From Patella vulgata (lineage: Eukaryota > Mollusca > Gastropoda > Patellidae): 64,000 bases of DNA. Below are positions 23,286 through 33,660 of the stretch, piece after piece (position 1 is the stretch's first letter; each line of letters opens with the position of its first letter). The notes under the pieces were generated by a model, which saw only the letters and a list, made by a program, of their open reading frames with translations, made no database searches and had not been told where the DNA came from. Location: the NCBI RefSeq assembly GCF_932274485.2, contig NC_065885.2:37089062-37153061 (forward strand), read 5' to 3'. The position numbers and the translations under genes were made by a program.

Positions 23286-24640
23286 CGAAATTAAACCTAA
23301 AAGATAATAATTATGATAAACAGTTGTTTAAAATATGTTGTTGTCTACACTTTAAATCTAGTGGAAAGTTTTGTATACAGATAAATCTATTGAATTTACA
23401 CCACTTTAAAGGTAGTGAAATGGTTATTTTCTTACAAAGATTAATCCAGATTAGTGTTCAAGGGTTGTTTAAAACTGGCGAAATGGTTGTTTTTATACAC
23501 AGATTAATCCAACTTACTTTACAACACTATAAAACTACTGAAATGTTGTTATATATAGATTAATCCAGATTGGTTTTATTATACATGACACTGACATTAT
23601 GCCACTTTCATTTTAAACATTTGTGTTAGCACAAAACAAATAAATTAATGACGACAAAGCGACACTGGTGGTTATTGCAATTGTATATAATATAATTGTA
23701 TATAGTTGTGTTAGTGTATTGTTGTTTTTCAAATCCATAATGTCATTTATCGTTATATATTTTTTTACTCCGTGTTAACCATTCCAAATTAAGAATACTG
23801 AACTTTATTAATAAAAGAATAAATATGGTTAGTGAGCTTTTTTGGTGGTCCAAAGAAATTCAATCTAATTTTGTTTCTCTGTTATTGTTAAGAACTGAAT
23901 AGATTAATTAGTATTTTATTTATCATTTACTAGATGGTTGATATATATGAATAATCAGTGGTTGAGTTGTTAATATTGATAAGATTAATTAGTATTATAT
24001 TGATCGCTTAATTGTTTAATGGCTGATATATCTGAATAATCAGTGGTTAGTTTGTTGTTTTCCAGTAAATATTTGCAAACCCGTTAGCTATGTGTAGTCC
24101 GTAAACGAAAATTGACACCGCGTTTTCTACACGCATTATTCATTTCTGTATCTTGCACGATTACCTAAAGCTGGGAAAATGCAGTGTACCTGGATTTCAG
24201 AAGCCAAAAGTTATTGCGTTTACATGATAGCCATTGGGTCAAAGCCCACCAACCCAATATGTACAAATGAGGACATAATATTTTCTCGTTGCCCGGTATA
24301 TTTCAGAAGACTGGGTTCAGGCCCTGGCCCTGCGCTATGACCCCTCTGCACATTTCTAGTTATGCTCCATTGCCCGGGATATGTAGTAATCGAAATTGGA
24401 GCTGTGAAATGTACCGTATATTTTCCATCCAGGATGTAGATCGGGTGAATATTTTGAAGAACACCCAAAAGCATTGGTTTTCCATCTAACAAACAGGAGT
24501 ATCTACGAGGCTCTTAAATATCTACGAAATCTAAAGGCACAACACAAGTACCTTCACTCCGTAACCCCACTTTGTTTTGATTTCATCATGCAGCTCATAC
24601 TGTTAAAGAAATCAAACCAATACAAGTCTTGTCTCGATAT
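23286..24640. repeat. Fox-array 3' flank, degraded copy
   Basis: Parts match 30120-31030 and 56160-56780: TACATGACACTGACATTATG.., GCACAAAACAAATAAATTAA, ATTATTCATTTCTGTATCTT, and GGTTTTCCATCTAACAAACA. Three tandem units of about 60 bp (23390-23580) each carry one AGATTAATCC. A 170-bp stretch at 24290-24470 is absent from the other copies and looks like an insertion of unknown nature. Confidence 0.6.
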
Positions 24641-24790
24641 TGCAAAAAAATTTTTTAAAAAAGCATCAACAAATATTTTACGTTTATAAGATTTATAGAG
24701 CATATTTCAATCTAAACACAAGGTTAAAGGATAAATTAATTTTAAAATATATAGTTTTACAATATCTATAATGGCGAATAGAAAAAAAAC
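24640..24790 (-). pseudogene. 3' end remnant of a lost Fox copy
   Basis: ATAAGATTTATAGAGCATAT, TTCAATCTAAACACAAGGTT and AATTAATTTTAAAATA match the region just beyond the stop of the Fox genes at 43262 and 57079 (for example 56930-57000). The stop codon and all coding sequence are gone; the next recognisable Fox-unit sequence is at about 27700. Confidence 0.6.
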
Positions 24791-25203
24791 CCGTGGGGAA
24801 AAAGGATTCCGCTTGTTTTATGTGGAAAAGCAACGTGTTCGCAGTAACAACCACATAGCTGGATAGAGGATTTTTTTACATATTAAAAACTGTTCGTCCA
24901 ATAGGTTCCAAATCGGCTAAAGGTAGCTAAAAGTTTTCTAATGCGGTTCAAAAATTCAGCGTTTGAGAGTTACAGACATTCCATTAGGGGTTTTCTTGCG
25001 TATGATAAAAGTTACCTGAAAAGAAAAAGAAAAGAGCCAGCAGCAACTCAGAACAACACAATTAAAACAAATTAAAACATTTATAGCAGTAAACATGGCA
25101 TTACATTTTTAAAACACAAATTATATTGATTGATATGCTCTGCCATTGTTAATGATGGTTCTATAGTTCACTATTCCTTTTGTCATTATTTTTACCTAAT
25201 ATA

Positions 25204-26734
25204 TACTATTCAAAAAAAGTAGGGGATATTTGATTTTTAAGTGTTATTAAAGTCACCTAATGAAACTGACGAAGAAACAAATGACAAAATAAAATGAAGT
25301 TCACATTCATCGATTTATTCCAAATGATCGTTAGACTAAGTAAGGCACAGACTGACCATTATAAGGGTAAAATGATACCCGGGGTCAAACAGCAAAGTTA
25401 CCACAGCATCACAACCAAGTCAGTAACGGGTAAATCCTCCTCTGTTTGCCAAACAAGCATTGATCCGACGTGGCATACTCCTAATGAGACGTCTAAGGTC
25501 ATTTTGGTCCAGATTGTCCCATTCCTGTTGCAACGCAGCAGCAAGTTCTTGGACATTGGCAGGACGTTGTTGACGTTGACGTAACCTCTGTCCAAGCATG
25601 TCCCAGACATGCTCGATGGGGGAGAGGTCGGGACTCAGTGCTGGCCAAGGTAATGTGGTGATGTTCTGTTGTTGGAGGTAACCTGTAACGATCCTGGCCC
25701 AGTGACATCTTGCGTTGTCATCCTGGAAGATGAAACGGCGGCCATGACGTCGTGCGAACGGCACAACATGGACTGCCAAGATGTTGTCCCGGTAGTACTG
25801 GCCTGTAACACGCCCTGCAACAACATGTAAAGCCGTTCTTCCAGCAACAGTGATGCCTCCCCACACCATAACAGAACCACCCCCAAATCGATCATGTCTG
25901 ATGACGTTAACGTCTTGGAAGCGCTCGTTTCGACGACGCCACACCCTCCTACGTCTGTCCAAAAAATCAACAGTGAACCTTGACTCATCTGAAAACATCA
26001 CATTGCTCCAGCGTCGATTATCCCAGTGTTGACGATCCCTACACCAACGACGTCTTGCCTGAATGTGATGATCTCTCAAACAAGGGATCACGCGAGGACG
26101 TCGGGCGCGAAGGTGACCCCTATGCAGTCGATTCCGAATCGTCTGGCCACTCACTCTCACACCAGTGTCTGTTTGAAGACGAGCGCTGATCTGATTTGCT
26201 GTGATGACACGATTTCTCAAGGCCAAGGTACGGATAAATCGATCCTGGGCTTGAGTTGTCGCCCTTGGTCGACCTGAGCGTGGTCTGTCCTGTACAGATT
26301 GTGTATCACGGTATCTGGACCATAGCCTGCTTATGACAGACTGAGAAACATTCATCGTCCGCGCCACAACCGCCTGTGTTGTGCCGATCTGTAGCATGCC
26401 AAGGGCACGTAACCTTTCATTTTGGGTAAGCCGACGCATATCAAAATTTGTTTTCTGGTCACTAAAACAATTAAACTGATGTTTCCACCCTGGAATTCAA
26501 TGCCACAATGACTGTAACATTCAAAGTCAGAGTCGTGCAAATCTTGGGTTGGACCCCCATGATGATCCCAAGCATCACCTGCATTCCATGCGGTAGCTAT
26601 TGGTGCGTTTAGGCGTCACATGTAACTGGAAATGTTTCTTCTGTTAGGTTCTATAGTGACTTTTTTCGTAGTCATTTGCATATTTTAGTATTATGCCCCC
26701 AAAATCAAATATCCCCTACTTTTTTTGAATAGTA
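25204..26734 (-). mobile_element. Tc1-like DNA transposon, copy 1, apparently complete
   Basis: 1531 bp with perfect 34-bp terminal inverted repeats starting TACTATTCAAAAAAAGTAGG at 25204 and the inverse ending at 26734, flanked by TA (25202-25203 and 26735-26736). One uninterrupted transposase frame lies inside on the minus strand. Differs from the copy at 36114-37645 at about seven positions seen by eye, so both are young. It sits within a gutted Fox unit. Confidence 0.95.
25420..26439 (-). CDS. Tc1-family transposase (DD34E), 339 aa
   Basis: Cut-and-paste transposase that would bind the 34-bp ends and insert at TA. Residues 1-48 form the first helix-turn-helix (MRRLTQNERLRALGMLQ), followed by a GRPR-type hook (SGRPR, 55-59) and the second DNA-binding part. 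The glycine-rich box GGGSVMVWGG is at 187-196. Catalytic triad: D151 (FSDESRF), D241 (FQDDNARCH) and E276 (SPDLSPIEHVWD), with 34 residues between the last two. Length and motif order are those of full-length Tc1 transposases and no stop interrupts it, so it may be active. Start is the first ATG. Residue 247 is W here and R in the second copy. Confidence 0.95.
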   Translation of the reverse strand: MRRLTQNERLRALGMLQIGTTQAVVARTMNVSQSVISRLWSRYRDTQSVQDRPRSGRPRATTQAQDRFIRTLALRNRVITANQISARLQTDTGVRVSGQTIRNRLHRGHLRARRPRVIPCLRDHHIQARRRWCRDRQHWDNRRWSNVMFSDESRFTVDFLDRRRRVWRRRNERFQDVNVIRHDRFGGGSVMVWGGITVAGRTALHVVAGRVTGQYYRDNILAVHVVPFARRHGRRFIFQDDNARCHWARIVTGYLQQQNITTLPWPALSPDLSPIEHVWDMLGQRLRQRQQRPANVQELAAALQQEWDNLDQNDLRRLIRSMPRRINACLANRGGFTRY

Positions 26735-26961
26735 TATTATTATATTAAATCATACAGTGGACTGAACCGCCATACTGTCCTACAACAATAGTTCATTCCT
26801 TTGTAAGTAGATAATATGTAATTCCCTAATGTCAATTTATTCTGATTTTATTAAAGCATCCAGGTGGTTTAGCGGCAAACCTGGTCTACACAATCAGTTA
26901 TCTCTCCATGACTATAGTTAATTCCCGATTTTGCTATGAATTTTGAGATGCTTTATAAATT

Positions 26962-27699
26962 TTATATGACATATTCCGAGGGGGGAAAGAGTACATTTTG
27001 AATGGCATATTGAAGTTTGGCATCTTCCATTAAACCTCTTACAGGGAGTTTTTTCTCCTCCAATTTACTGCACGCAATGACGACATGATTAACGGTCAAA
27101 ATGTGGCCACATTCGCACTTTACTGGTTTATATTTATGGTCGGTAATTAAATCCTTAGAACTCAGTCTTGTGATTGATCCACAAATTTTGCGCGATGGGT
27201 GATTGACCTCCGTTTTTACAACTAGATCGTTATATAATTTGAATCTAAAAGTATTTACTCTGGCCAACTCAGTTTTCCATTCTGGATTAATTTTAGTGTT
27301 AACAATGCTATAAAAACCCTGAACGCTATATTTTAAGCCTTCGGTCTCACAGAGGCTTAGTCTGCACTGCAGACTTATTGCCTACAATGACAACATGGGA
27401 TGGTATCCATGTAAATTCTACAGTTTTATTTTTGTTTCGGAGGGAACAAACACTTACTCGAATATTCTAAACCATTTCTGGTCTAGATGTTGTTTTGTTA
27501 TGTATTGTTGACATTTTGCTGCTAAGGGGGTCTGACACAAAGACTGCTCTTTGAGCACGGTGGATGACACAAAACACTCAAGAGCTGTGGATATTGCCTT
27601 TAATTCTGCAGTATAGATGGAACATCCATCTGGTATTTTTTTCCGTATATTAACATTAAATTCAGGAATGGCTACGCCTAATGCAGCTTGAGTTGTGTT
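26962..27699 (-). mobile_element. LINE fragment: RNase H and C-terminal zinc segment (I/Jockey-like)
   Basis: Minus strand from 27699: AALGVAIPEFN, IPDGCSIYTAELKAISTAL (RNase H with the E of the active site), then VEFTWIPSHVVIVGNKSA (second RNase H motif), then a frame change, then ITRLSSKDLITDHKYKPVK, CECGHILTVNHVVIACSKL (the CxC..H..C zinc-like end). RT and endonuclease are absent and the reading frame is broken more than once. Presence of an RNase H domain points to the I/Jockey group rather than L2 or RTE. Confidence 0.8.
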
Positions 27700-28910
27700 T
27701 GGTTTATACCACGTTTAATGTCAAATGTATGTACAGTCATCTTCTTAATTAAAAATTATTTTCTTTCCACAACTACCCCACATTACCCCTCCCTTCATCA
27801 AAAGACAAACAATTCAAAACACAATTGAAACAAGGCAACATCCATATTATATACCTAACCATCTTTTATTTACTAAATTTGCATAGATTGTTCTTTTCGT
27901 TATTATTTTATGTGTACATGTATATTGATCACAGGTTGTACAAGTATTTGACAGCTACTTAAATCTCGTTAAATGTTGTTTTTATATATAATTTAACTGT
28001 TGTTGTTTTATATGTCATTGTGTTATAAATCAATTTGACAAAACATGTAATTTGCTGTAATTGATAACCCCATTTCTATTTATTGTTAACATTGATATCA
28101 TTGCAGTTTTCACAGTGTTCATGTACCGCTTTGCAACTATTCTTTTCTTTTGAAATTCAAAGTGCTTAATGTATTTTTTAATTAAAATTTCAATGTTTTC
28201 ATGAAATAGCATAATGATTTTATCTTTAGTAGTTGGTCTATCTTGATAAATGAAAATAGACATTTGTATAATATTTCCCATCTATATAGATAAATGCTGG
28301 TAAATAAGAAACCCTAGTATAGGGGGAACATTCTGTCAATTTATCTACCATGCTCCTGAGATATGTATGTGTCTTATGGTTTTGATTAGGAGGGAAGAGA
28401 CAATCATTATTAATCAGCTAAGAGTCTATCGGTGCCTCTAATTTCCAACTAAACCTAGCCCCATGCATGGAGTTTTAAAATTAACTGAAGCTAAATAAGT
28501 ACATGTGTACATCAAAAGAAATGTCGGAACTAAACACTAGGTGGCTTGTGATGAGATAGAAACAAGTTTGTGAGATCAATATAATTGACTATAGATAAAT
28601 GTAGGTCCATAATATACTGTTATATAAATTCAAAATTATTATGTCGGTTCCTCTTCTGAGATCTGTTCAGATTAAATTATCATTTGCTTGTGTCTTGTGG
28701 ATTTGCTTTAGAGGAGACAATAATTATTAATTAGATAAACCTATCCCAAAGGTCAATATTATGTCGTTTCCTCTAATCAAACAAGTTTCTGGGTTTTACT
28801 CCATTAAATTATCTTTGTCATTGTTTGTATCTTATGGTTTTGTTTTAGAAGCGAAAGGACAATTATTATTAATCCGCTGTTGACTCATCGGCGCTTCTAA
28901 TGGCATTCAA
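27700..28910 (-). pseudogene. 5' flank of a lost Fox copy
   Basis: GGTTTATACCACGTTTAATG at about 27703 matches the promoter-distal block of Fox copies (32425-32445, 58430-58450). It is followed by the same succession as at 32580-33660: the pyrimidine-rich CTTTCCACAACTACCCCAC, GATCACAGGTTGTACAAG, AATTGATAACCCCATTTCTA, and three versions of the ATTATTAATCAGCTAAGAGT block (28400, 28715, 28865). So a complete upstream region survives without its gene. Confidence 0.7.
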
Positions 28911-29267
28911 AAAAGTCTCAAGGGCCTGAATCTTGACGTTAATCTTTGTAAAAAAAAGTCATTTATTATTCTATAACTGAATGTGTTAGCTCCGCTGTTT
29001 TTTTTACGGTTATTTTTCACATCTTGTTTATAATTGGTTTAAATACTGTATTATATAGATTAATCGATGACGCTTTTTATAGGAGACGAAATGGAACAAT
29101 ATTAATGATTTGTGTTTCTACTAGCGATTTTATATACGAAAGCAATAATTTAAACTAGAGATTGTTGTTTCTACATTCTTTGGCCAAGATGCCACGCACA
29201 AAATCTTGACCAAAAACTTAACTTTATCGACGTTTTATCGGTAACATTTTTATATCATTAAATTTAA
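28911..29267. other. no gene recognised
   Basis: AT-rich stretch between Fox-array flank and the MITE; contains ATAGATTAATCGATGACG but nothing else I can support. Confidence 0.4.
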
Positions 29268-29615
29268 AGGGACAATAACACTCTTGCTGGCTTGAAAGCT
29301 CCAGAAAATAAATGATATCTCTATCTAAGTACTAGATGTTTAAGTGTCCTACCTATTGTGTAAATTATCCATTACATCCTATTTTACTTGTCCAGAGGGT
29401 TCGAAAATATTTTTAAATCGAAGTTTCATTTGAAAAGGTTTATGTTAGACGTTTCAAACCATTATGTTGAATTTTTCAAAATTTTTAAATAAGGTGTGTT
29501 AAGATGAAATTTGTATCATCAATTAATTGAAATATTCTAAAAAAAAGTACAACTTGTTGACCAGAATAAAGATTGAGACATATTATTCAGTTACAACAAG
29601 AGTGGTATTGAGCCT
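29268..29615. mobile_element. Harbinger-like MITE, second copy
   Basis: AGGGACAATAACACTCTTGC at the left and AGAGTGGTATTGAGCCT at the right match both ends of the 39327-39673 element, over the whole length. The left flank is TAA; the right flank is disturbed by the adjoining SINE. Confidence 0.75.
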
Positions 29616-29905
29616 TCAAAGGAAGCCAAGGTGGTTAAGTGAGTAAGAAATTGGCTCGCTAGCATGGAGGTCGCGGGTTCGCTCCCGGTGTTGGCCGAGA
29701 AAGTTCATCGGGATTTTCCGGCATGGTTTCCTCTTGTCAGTGCAGCAGGACGGAGGGCCTGACAAGGATAGCTGTCTAGTCGTGCGGATGGGACAAAAAA
29801 GAGGCCCCGTGTACACATTGGCATCCACGTAAAAGATCCCTTGGCAGTTGGAATTCGATGTAAGTGTAGACCGTAGCGCCGCTATCCGGGCAGCCTGTTG
29901 AGCTG
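29616..29905 (+). mobile_element. tRNA-headed SINE, fullest copy
   Basis: The head GCCAAGGTGGTTAAGTGAG carries an A-box-like TGGTTAAGTGAG (about 29631-29642) and a perfect B-box style GGTTCGCTCCC (29676-29686), as in RNA polymerase III promoters. The body includes GGTTTCCTCTTGTCAGTGC, GCTGTCTAGTCGTGCGG and ACATTGGCATCCACGTAAAA. Fragments of the same body or tail are at 5133, 14395, 16035, 16318, 19485, 20100 and 50830. Not a functional tRNA: no acceptor stem is formed. Confidence 0.75.
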
Positions 29906-29927
29906 AGAAGGAGAGTATATCTTCCAG

Positions 29928-30125
29928 TGGTACTGAGAATGGTTTGCAGTATTATCCATATACTAGCTGAGAATAGTTGGCAATATTACCCATGTACTAG
30001 CTGAGAATGGTTGGCAGTATTACCCATATCCTATCTGAGAATGGTTGGAATTCTAACCAGTGTACTAGTTGAGACTGGTTGTCGGTATTACCCATGTACT
30101 AGCTGAGAATGGTTGGCAGCTTTAG
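29928..30125. repeat. 34-bp minisatellite, about five to six units
   Basis: Diverged units of CTAGCTGAGAATGGTTGGCA plus GTATTACCCATGTA. The same minisatellite occurs at 37800, 49318 and 63318, each time between X and the next Fox unit. Confidence 0.85.
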
Positions 30126-31146
30126 AAGGGACAATCATTGTTAAATAGATAGGGTTCATCTAAACCTAACTGAAGCTAAATTACCACCTGTGTACATTAA
30201 ACGAAATGTCGGCGGTGACAAACTTTACGTTATATTGGGTGAACTACCGGTAGACATTTAATAGATGACTTGTGAAAGTATTTGAGTGAGACAAAATGTT
30301 GTAAAACAGAAATTAGTCAGTTTAATACTTTCCACAGATCTAAAATGTTTATAATTATACTACAACTATTATTATATACAGAAAATTTCGTTTAAAAATA
30401 AAGATGTTTTTTTTATATATATACAGATTAATCCAGATCGTTTTTGTTATAATTATGCAGATTAATCCACATAGGTTTTACTATACATGAAACTGACATT
30501 AAGTTACTGTCAGTTTAAACATTTAACTTTGTATCAACACAAAACAAATAAATTAATAAAGACATGTACTCCGCAAACATTATTCATTCCTGTATCTTGC
30601 ATGGTTCTTTAAAGCAAAGCTGTGAAAATGCATCGTATCTAGATTTCAAACAAAAGTTATTGCATTTACATTTAAGATAACGATTGTGTCAAAACCAACC
30701 AACCAATTGTACAAATGAAAACATTTGATATTTTATCGAAGTTGCGTAAAGTTTGCGATTGGAACAATATTTAAAAGACCATTCAAAAGGAAACTAAAAG
30801 AACGGTGAAAGGTATTAAATTCGAACTTCTACTTTCTACCTCTACTTTATACCTTGGAAAGATGAAATCCAATCTAAATTCACTAGACCAGTACCCTCCG
30901 TAACCCCAAACCCCCAAATTGCTTTGATTTCACCCAACTCGCAGTGAAACTAAAGCATTCTGGTGTCCGCTTTGTCTCGATAATGAAATGTTAAAAAATA
31001 CCAACAAATATTTAATTTTATAAATTTTATAGAACATATTTCAATAGAAATAAATTATTTTTAAAATAGTTTCACAATAATATTTATACTTGTTCGAAAA
31101 TACAGAACAGCTACTAAGCACTATAACATATCACATTCATACATGA
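30126..31146. other. Fox-array spacer, 3' flank of Fox at 31147
   Basis: Shares blocks with 23400-24700 and 56160-57050 (ACAGATTAATCCAGATCG, AACACAAAACAAATAAATTA, CATTATTCATTCCTGTATCT). No gene. Confidence 0.55.
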
Positions 31147-32271
31147 TTAAATATTAAACATGTTAAATATATCTATATCTAATAGTGGAATACATATTTC
31201 ATTACAATCATTATCTAGAAATGTAGAATAGTTTGATGTATTTAGTCCATGGTTTTTATTAAAGTTTTTATCAAGATCTTTCTGCCACCAATCATGATCA
31301 CCACTTCCATCTGATATTAAAGATAAATCTAAAGAATCTTTTGATTCATCATTGACAATATTCGTAGATTCATCAGTAAAATTAAAAACAAGCAGATCAT
31401 CAAAACACGTCATATCATCAGAATTAACGTCACAACTTGAATCAAGTGAAGACATGGCGTCATCTGATTCATCGCCGGAAACTTTTGAAGTCATGAATTT
31501 ACCGTAACTATCATCATTTAAAATATTTTCAGTTTTAATTTTTACACCATATATTTCTATGTCTTGTTGTAGAACTGACGACCAATTAAAACCAGTTTTA
31601 CAAGCCAGTTCTGGTTGTTCTGTTGGTGTATTAAAAGATGAATAGCTGTCAGATCTGTTCTCTTCAACTAAATTATAATTTGATACTGCCAATGTGTCTT
31701 CTTTTATCTTAGTTCGTTTAGCTGATGGAGGAAAGCAGAAATCTTCACTTGCTCTACGTTTCTTTGTGATATCAGTTTGTAGAATATCTTCCATTTCTGG
31801 TTTTATTCTCCAATATCCACCTTTACCAGATTCATTAGGTCGTCGAGAGATCTTCTCAAAACGTTTGTTTAAAGATAGATTGTGAGAATCAGACATTTTG
31901 TAGTAAGGACAATTATCAGTGATCCACTTGTAAATTGAAGATAAATTGGTTTTCTTCTCCTTTGTTTCGTTGATTGCCATAGAGATGAGGGTGGCGTATG
32001 AATACGGTGGTTTATTGAAACCATTGTTTTTATAATATCTATATTCTGTAGAACTGTCTGTCTTCTTCACTGGTGCCTGGTAAACGATCTCGGGTACTGG
32101 TAAATTTGGACTTGTCGCTGACATGGCTTTATTCTTGTTGATTTGACCAACGTTTAGGCTTTGTAACCACCTCAAACCAGTCAAATTCTCATCAATATCA
32201 TAACTTCCTGTATTGTTCCTGTCTATAGGATTCTTGATTAACCAGTTATTTAGTAAACGTGCAGACGTCAT
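31147..32271 (-). CDS. foxj1-like: FoxJ1-like forkhead paralog A, recognition helix damaged
   Basis: Single open frame of 374 codons from ATG at 32271. N-terminal LTGLRWLQSLNV (residues 31-42) matches the FoxJ1 WLQ motif; the forkhead starts [16 protein letters not shown] (about 85-100). It departs from its paralogs at SDSHNLSLNK: the seven residues HWKNSVR are missing (a 21-base loss between two GTG triplets, in frame), removing the first half of helix 3, the DNA-reading helix, and F is changed to C in NCPYY. Four residues are also lost near the start (MTSARLL for MTSTHVLAARLL). The rest, including KKRR and the acidic tail ending [10 protein letters not shown], is intact. Probably unable to bind DNA normally: either a recent pseudogene or a non-binding competitor. 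An upstream in-frame ATG at 32301 would add ten residues. It is closest to the paralog at 53120. Confidence 0.85.
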   Translation of the reverse strand: MTSARLLNNWLIKNPIDRNNTGSYDIDENLTGLRWLQSLNVGQINKNKAMSATSPNLPVPEIVYQAPVKKTDSSTEYRYYKNNGFNKPPYSYATLISMAINETKEKKTNLSSIYKWITDNCPYYKMSDSHNLSLNKRFEKISRRPNESGKGGYWRIKPEMEDILQTDITKKRRASEDFCFPPSAKRTKIKEDTLAVSNYNLVEENRSDSYSSFNTPTEQPELACKTGFNWSSVLQQDIEIYGVKIKTENILNDDSYGKFMTSKVSGDESDDAMSSLDSSCDVNSDDMTCFDDLLVFNFTDESTNIVNDESKDSLDLSLISDGSGDHDWWQKDLDKNFNKNHGLNTSNYSTFLDNDCNEICIPLLDIDIFNMFNI

Positions 32272-32333
32272 ATTTGGTTTGATTGTAGAAGTGTGTTTCA
32301 TAAGAGTTAATGACACATTGACTATCTACATGT

Positions 32334-32341
32334 TTTATATA
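32334..32341 (-). promoter_or_regulatory. TATA box of Fox A
   Basis: TATATAAA on the minus strand, about 63 bases before the ATG, followed by ACATGTAGATAGTCAATG, the same layout as in the other four Fox genes. Confidence 0.65.
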
Positions 32342-33199
32342 CTAAACATACTGTAATCCTATCATAGTCAGCTATACAACAATCACTGTTATTTCTCTAT
32401 ATCAATCTTATTACAGTTAGTTTAGTTTATACCACGTTTAATGTCAAATTTCTGTAAACCGTTAATCCTTTAATTAACTGTTATAGATTGACATGGCATT
32501 AATTAGCGTAATGCCACCTTCTTTCCACAAATACCCATCTCATTTATTTATCCGTTCATTCCATACAAAAGATAATTTTCTTTCAACAACTACCCCACCT
32601 CACCATTCCGCCACCAAAAGACAAACAAGGAAACTTTATATATATTATGTGCATTACATAGATTTTATGATATGTTCATCTTTTAATTACTAAGATTTGC
32701 ACAGATTGTTCAATTCGTTGTTATTATGTGTATATCTATCGCAGTTTAAATAACAGCTACTTAAAACACGTTAAATGTTGCTTTTATATATACCTTAACT
32801 GTTGTTGTTTGATACGCCATTGTGTTAAAATTAACTTGGTAAAACATATAATTTGATGTAATTGATAACCCCATTTATTGACATCTTTACAGTTTTACAG
32901 TGTTCTCTATACAGCTTTGCAATTATATTTTCTTTATAAAATTCTAAATGTATCTTGAAATGCCAATTTCAGTCTTTTCATGAACTGGCAGTTTAAGCGT
33001 AACTATCTTTTCTTTATCAAACTCAAACCGCTAAATGTATGGTTAAATTACAAGTTCGATGTTTTCGTGACAGCAGATACTGAGATAGGATGATAATTGC
33101 ATATTTTGGATGACATCAATGCAACTTTTGCATAATTATTCTGTTGGCATTAAGATATTTCCCAATTATCTAGTTAAATGTAGGTCCCAAAGAAACCTC

Positions 33200-33660
33200 C
33201 ATAGAGAGGGGGTATTCTGTCGGTCGCTTCAATATAACATAATTCTGGGATATGTTCAGATTAAATTATCTTTTGTATGTGTCTTATGGTTTTGTTTTAG
33301 AAGGGAAGGGACAATCATTATTAATCAGCTAGGAGTCTATCGGCGCCTCTAATTTCCAACTAAACCTAGCCCCATGGTGTTTTGAAATAAACTATGGCTA
33401 AATTAATTATCCCCTGTGTACATTAAAAGAAATGCCGGAAAATAAATGGTTTGTGATGAGATAGAAACAAGAGATCAACCTTAATAATAATATAATTATC
33501 TTATAGATAAATGTAGGTCCAGAAAACAACATTCATTGTGTATCAATATTCTGTCGGTTCCCTTAATCAAACCTGTGTCTTAGATTTACTCACATTAAAT
33601 TATATTTAATTGTTTGTGGCTGATGGTTTTGTTTTAGAACATTTCCAATTAAATCTAACT
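33200..33660. promoter_or_regulatory. repeated upstream block of the Fox-X spacer
   Basis: GGACAATCATTATTAATCAG, CTAGGAGTCTATCGGCGCC, TCTAATTTCCAACTAAACC. The full block lies at 33210-33370 and a shortened second version at 33535-33660. The same block is at 28300-28910, 39880-40105 and 51905-52240 (inverted), 45400-45570 and 59190-59350. Confidence 0.5.

Noticed and set aside
29616-29690. Functional tRNA gene
   Set aside because: A- and B-box-like sequences are present but no cloverleaf or acceptor stem; the flanking body recurs as SINE pieces.
32272-32301. Longer Fox A starting at 32301 (MKHTSTIKPN...)
   Set aside because: The extra codons correspond to the 5' leader of the other copies, where the frame is closed; the conserved start is MTS at 32271.
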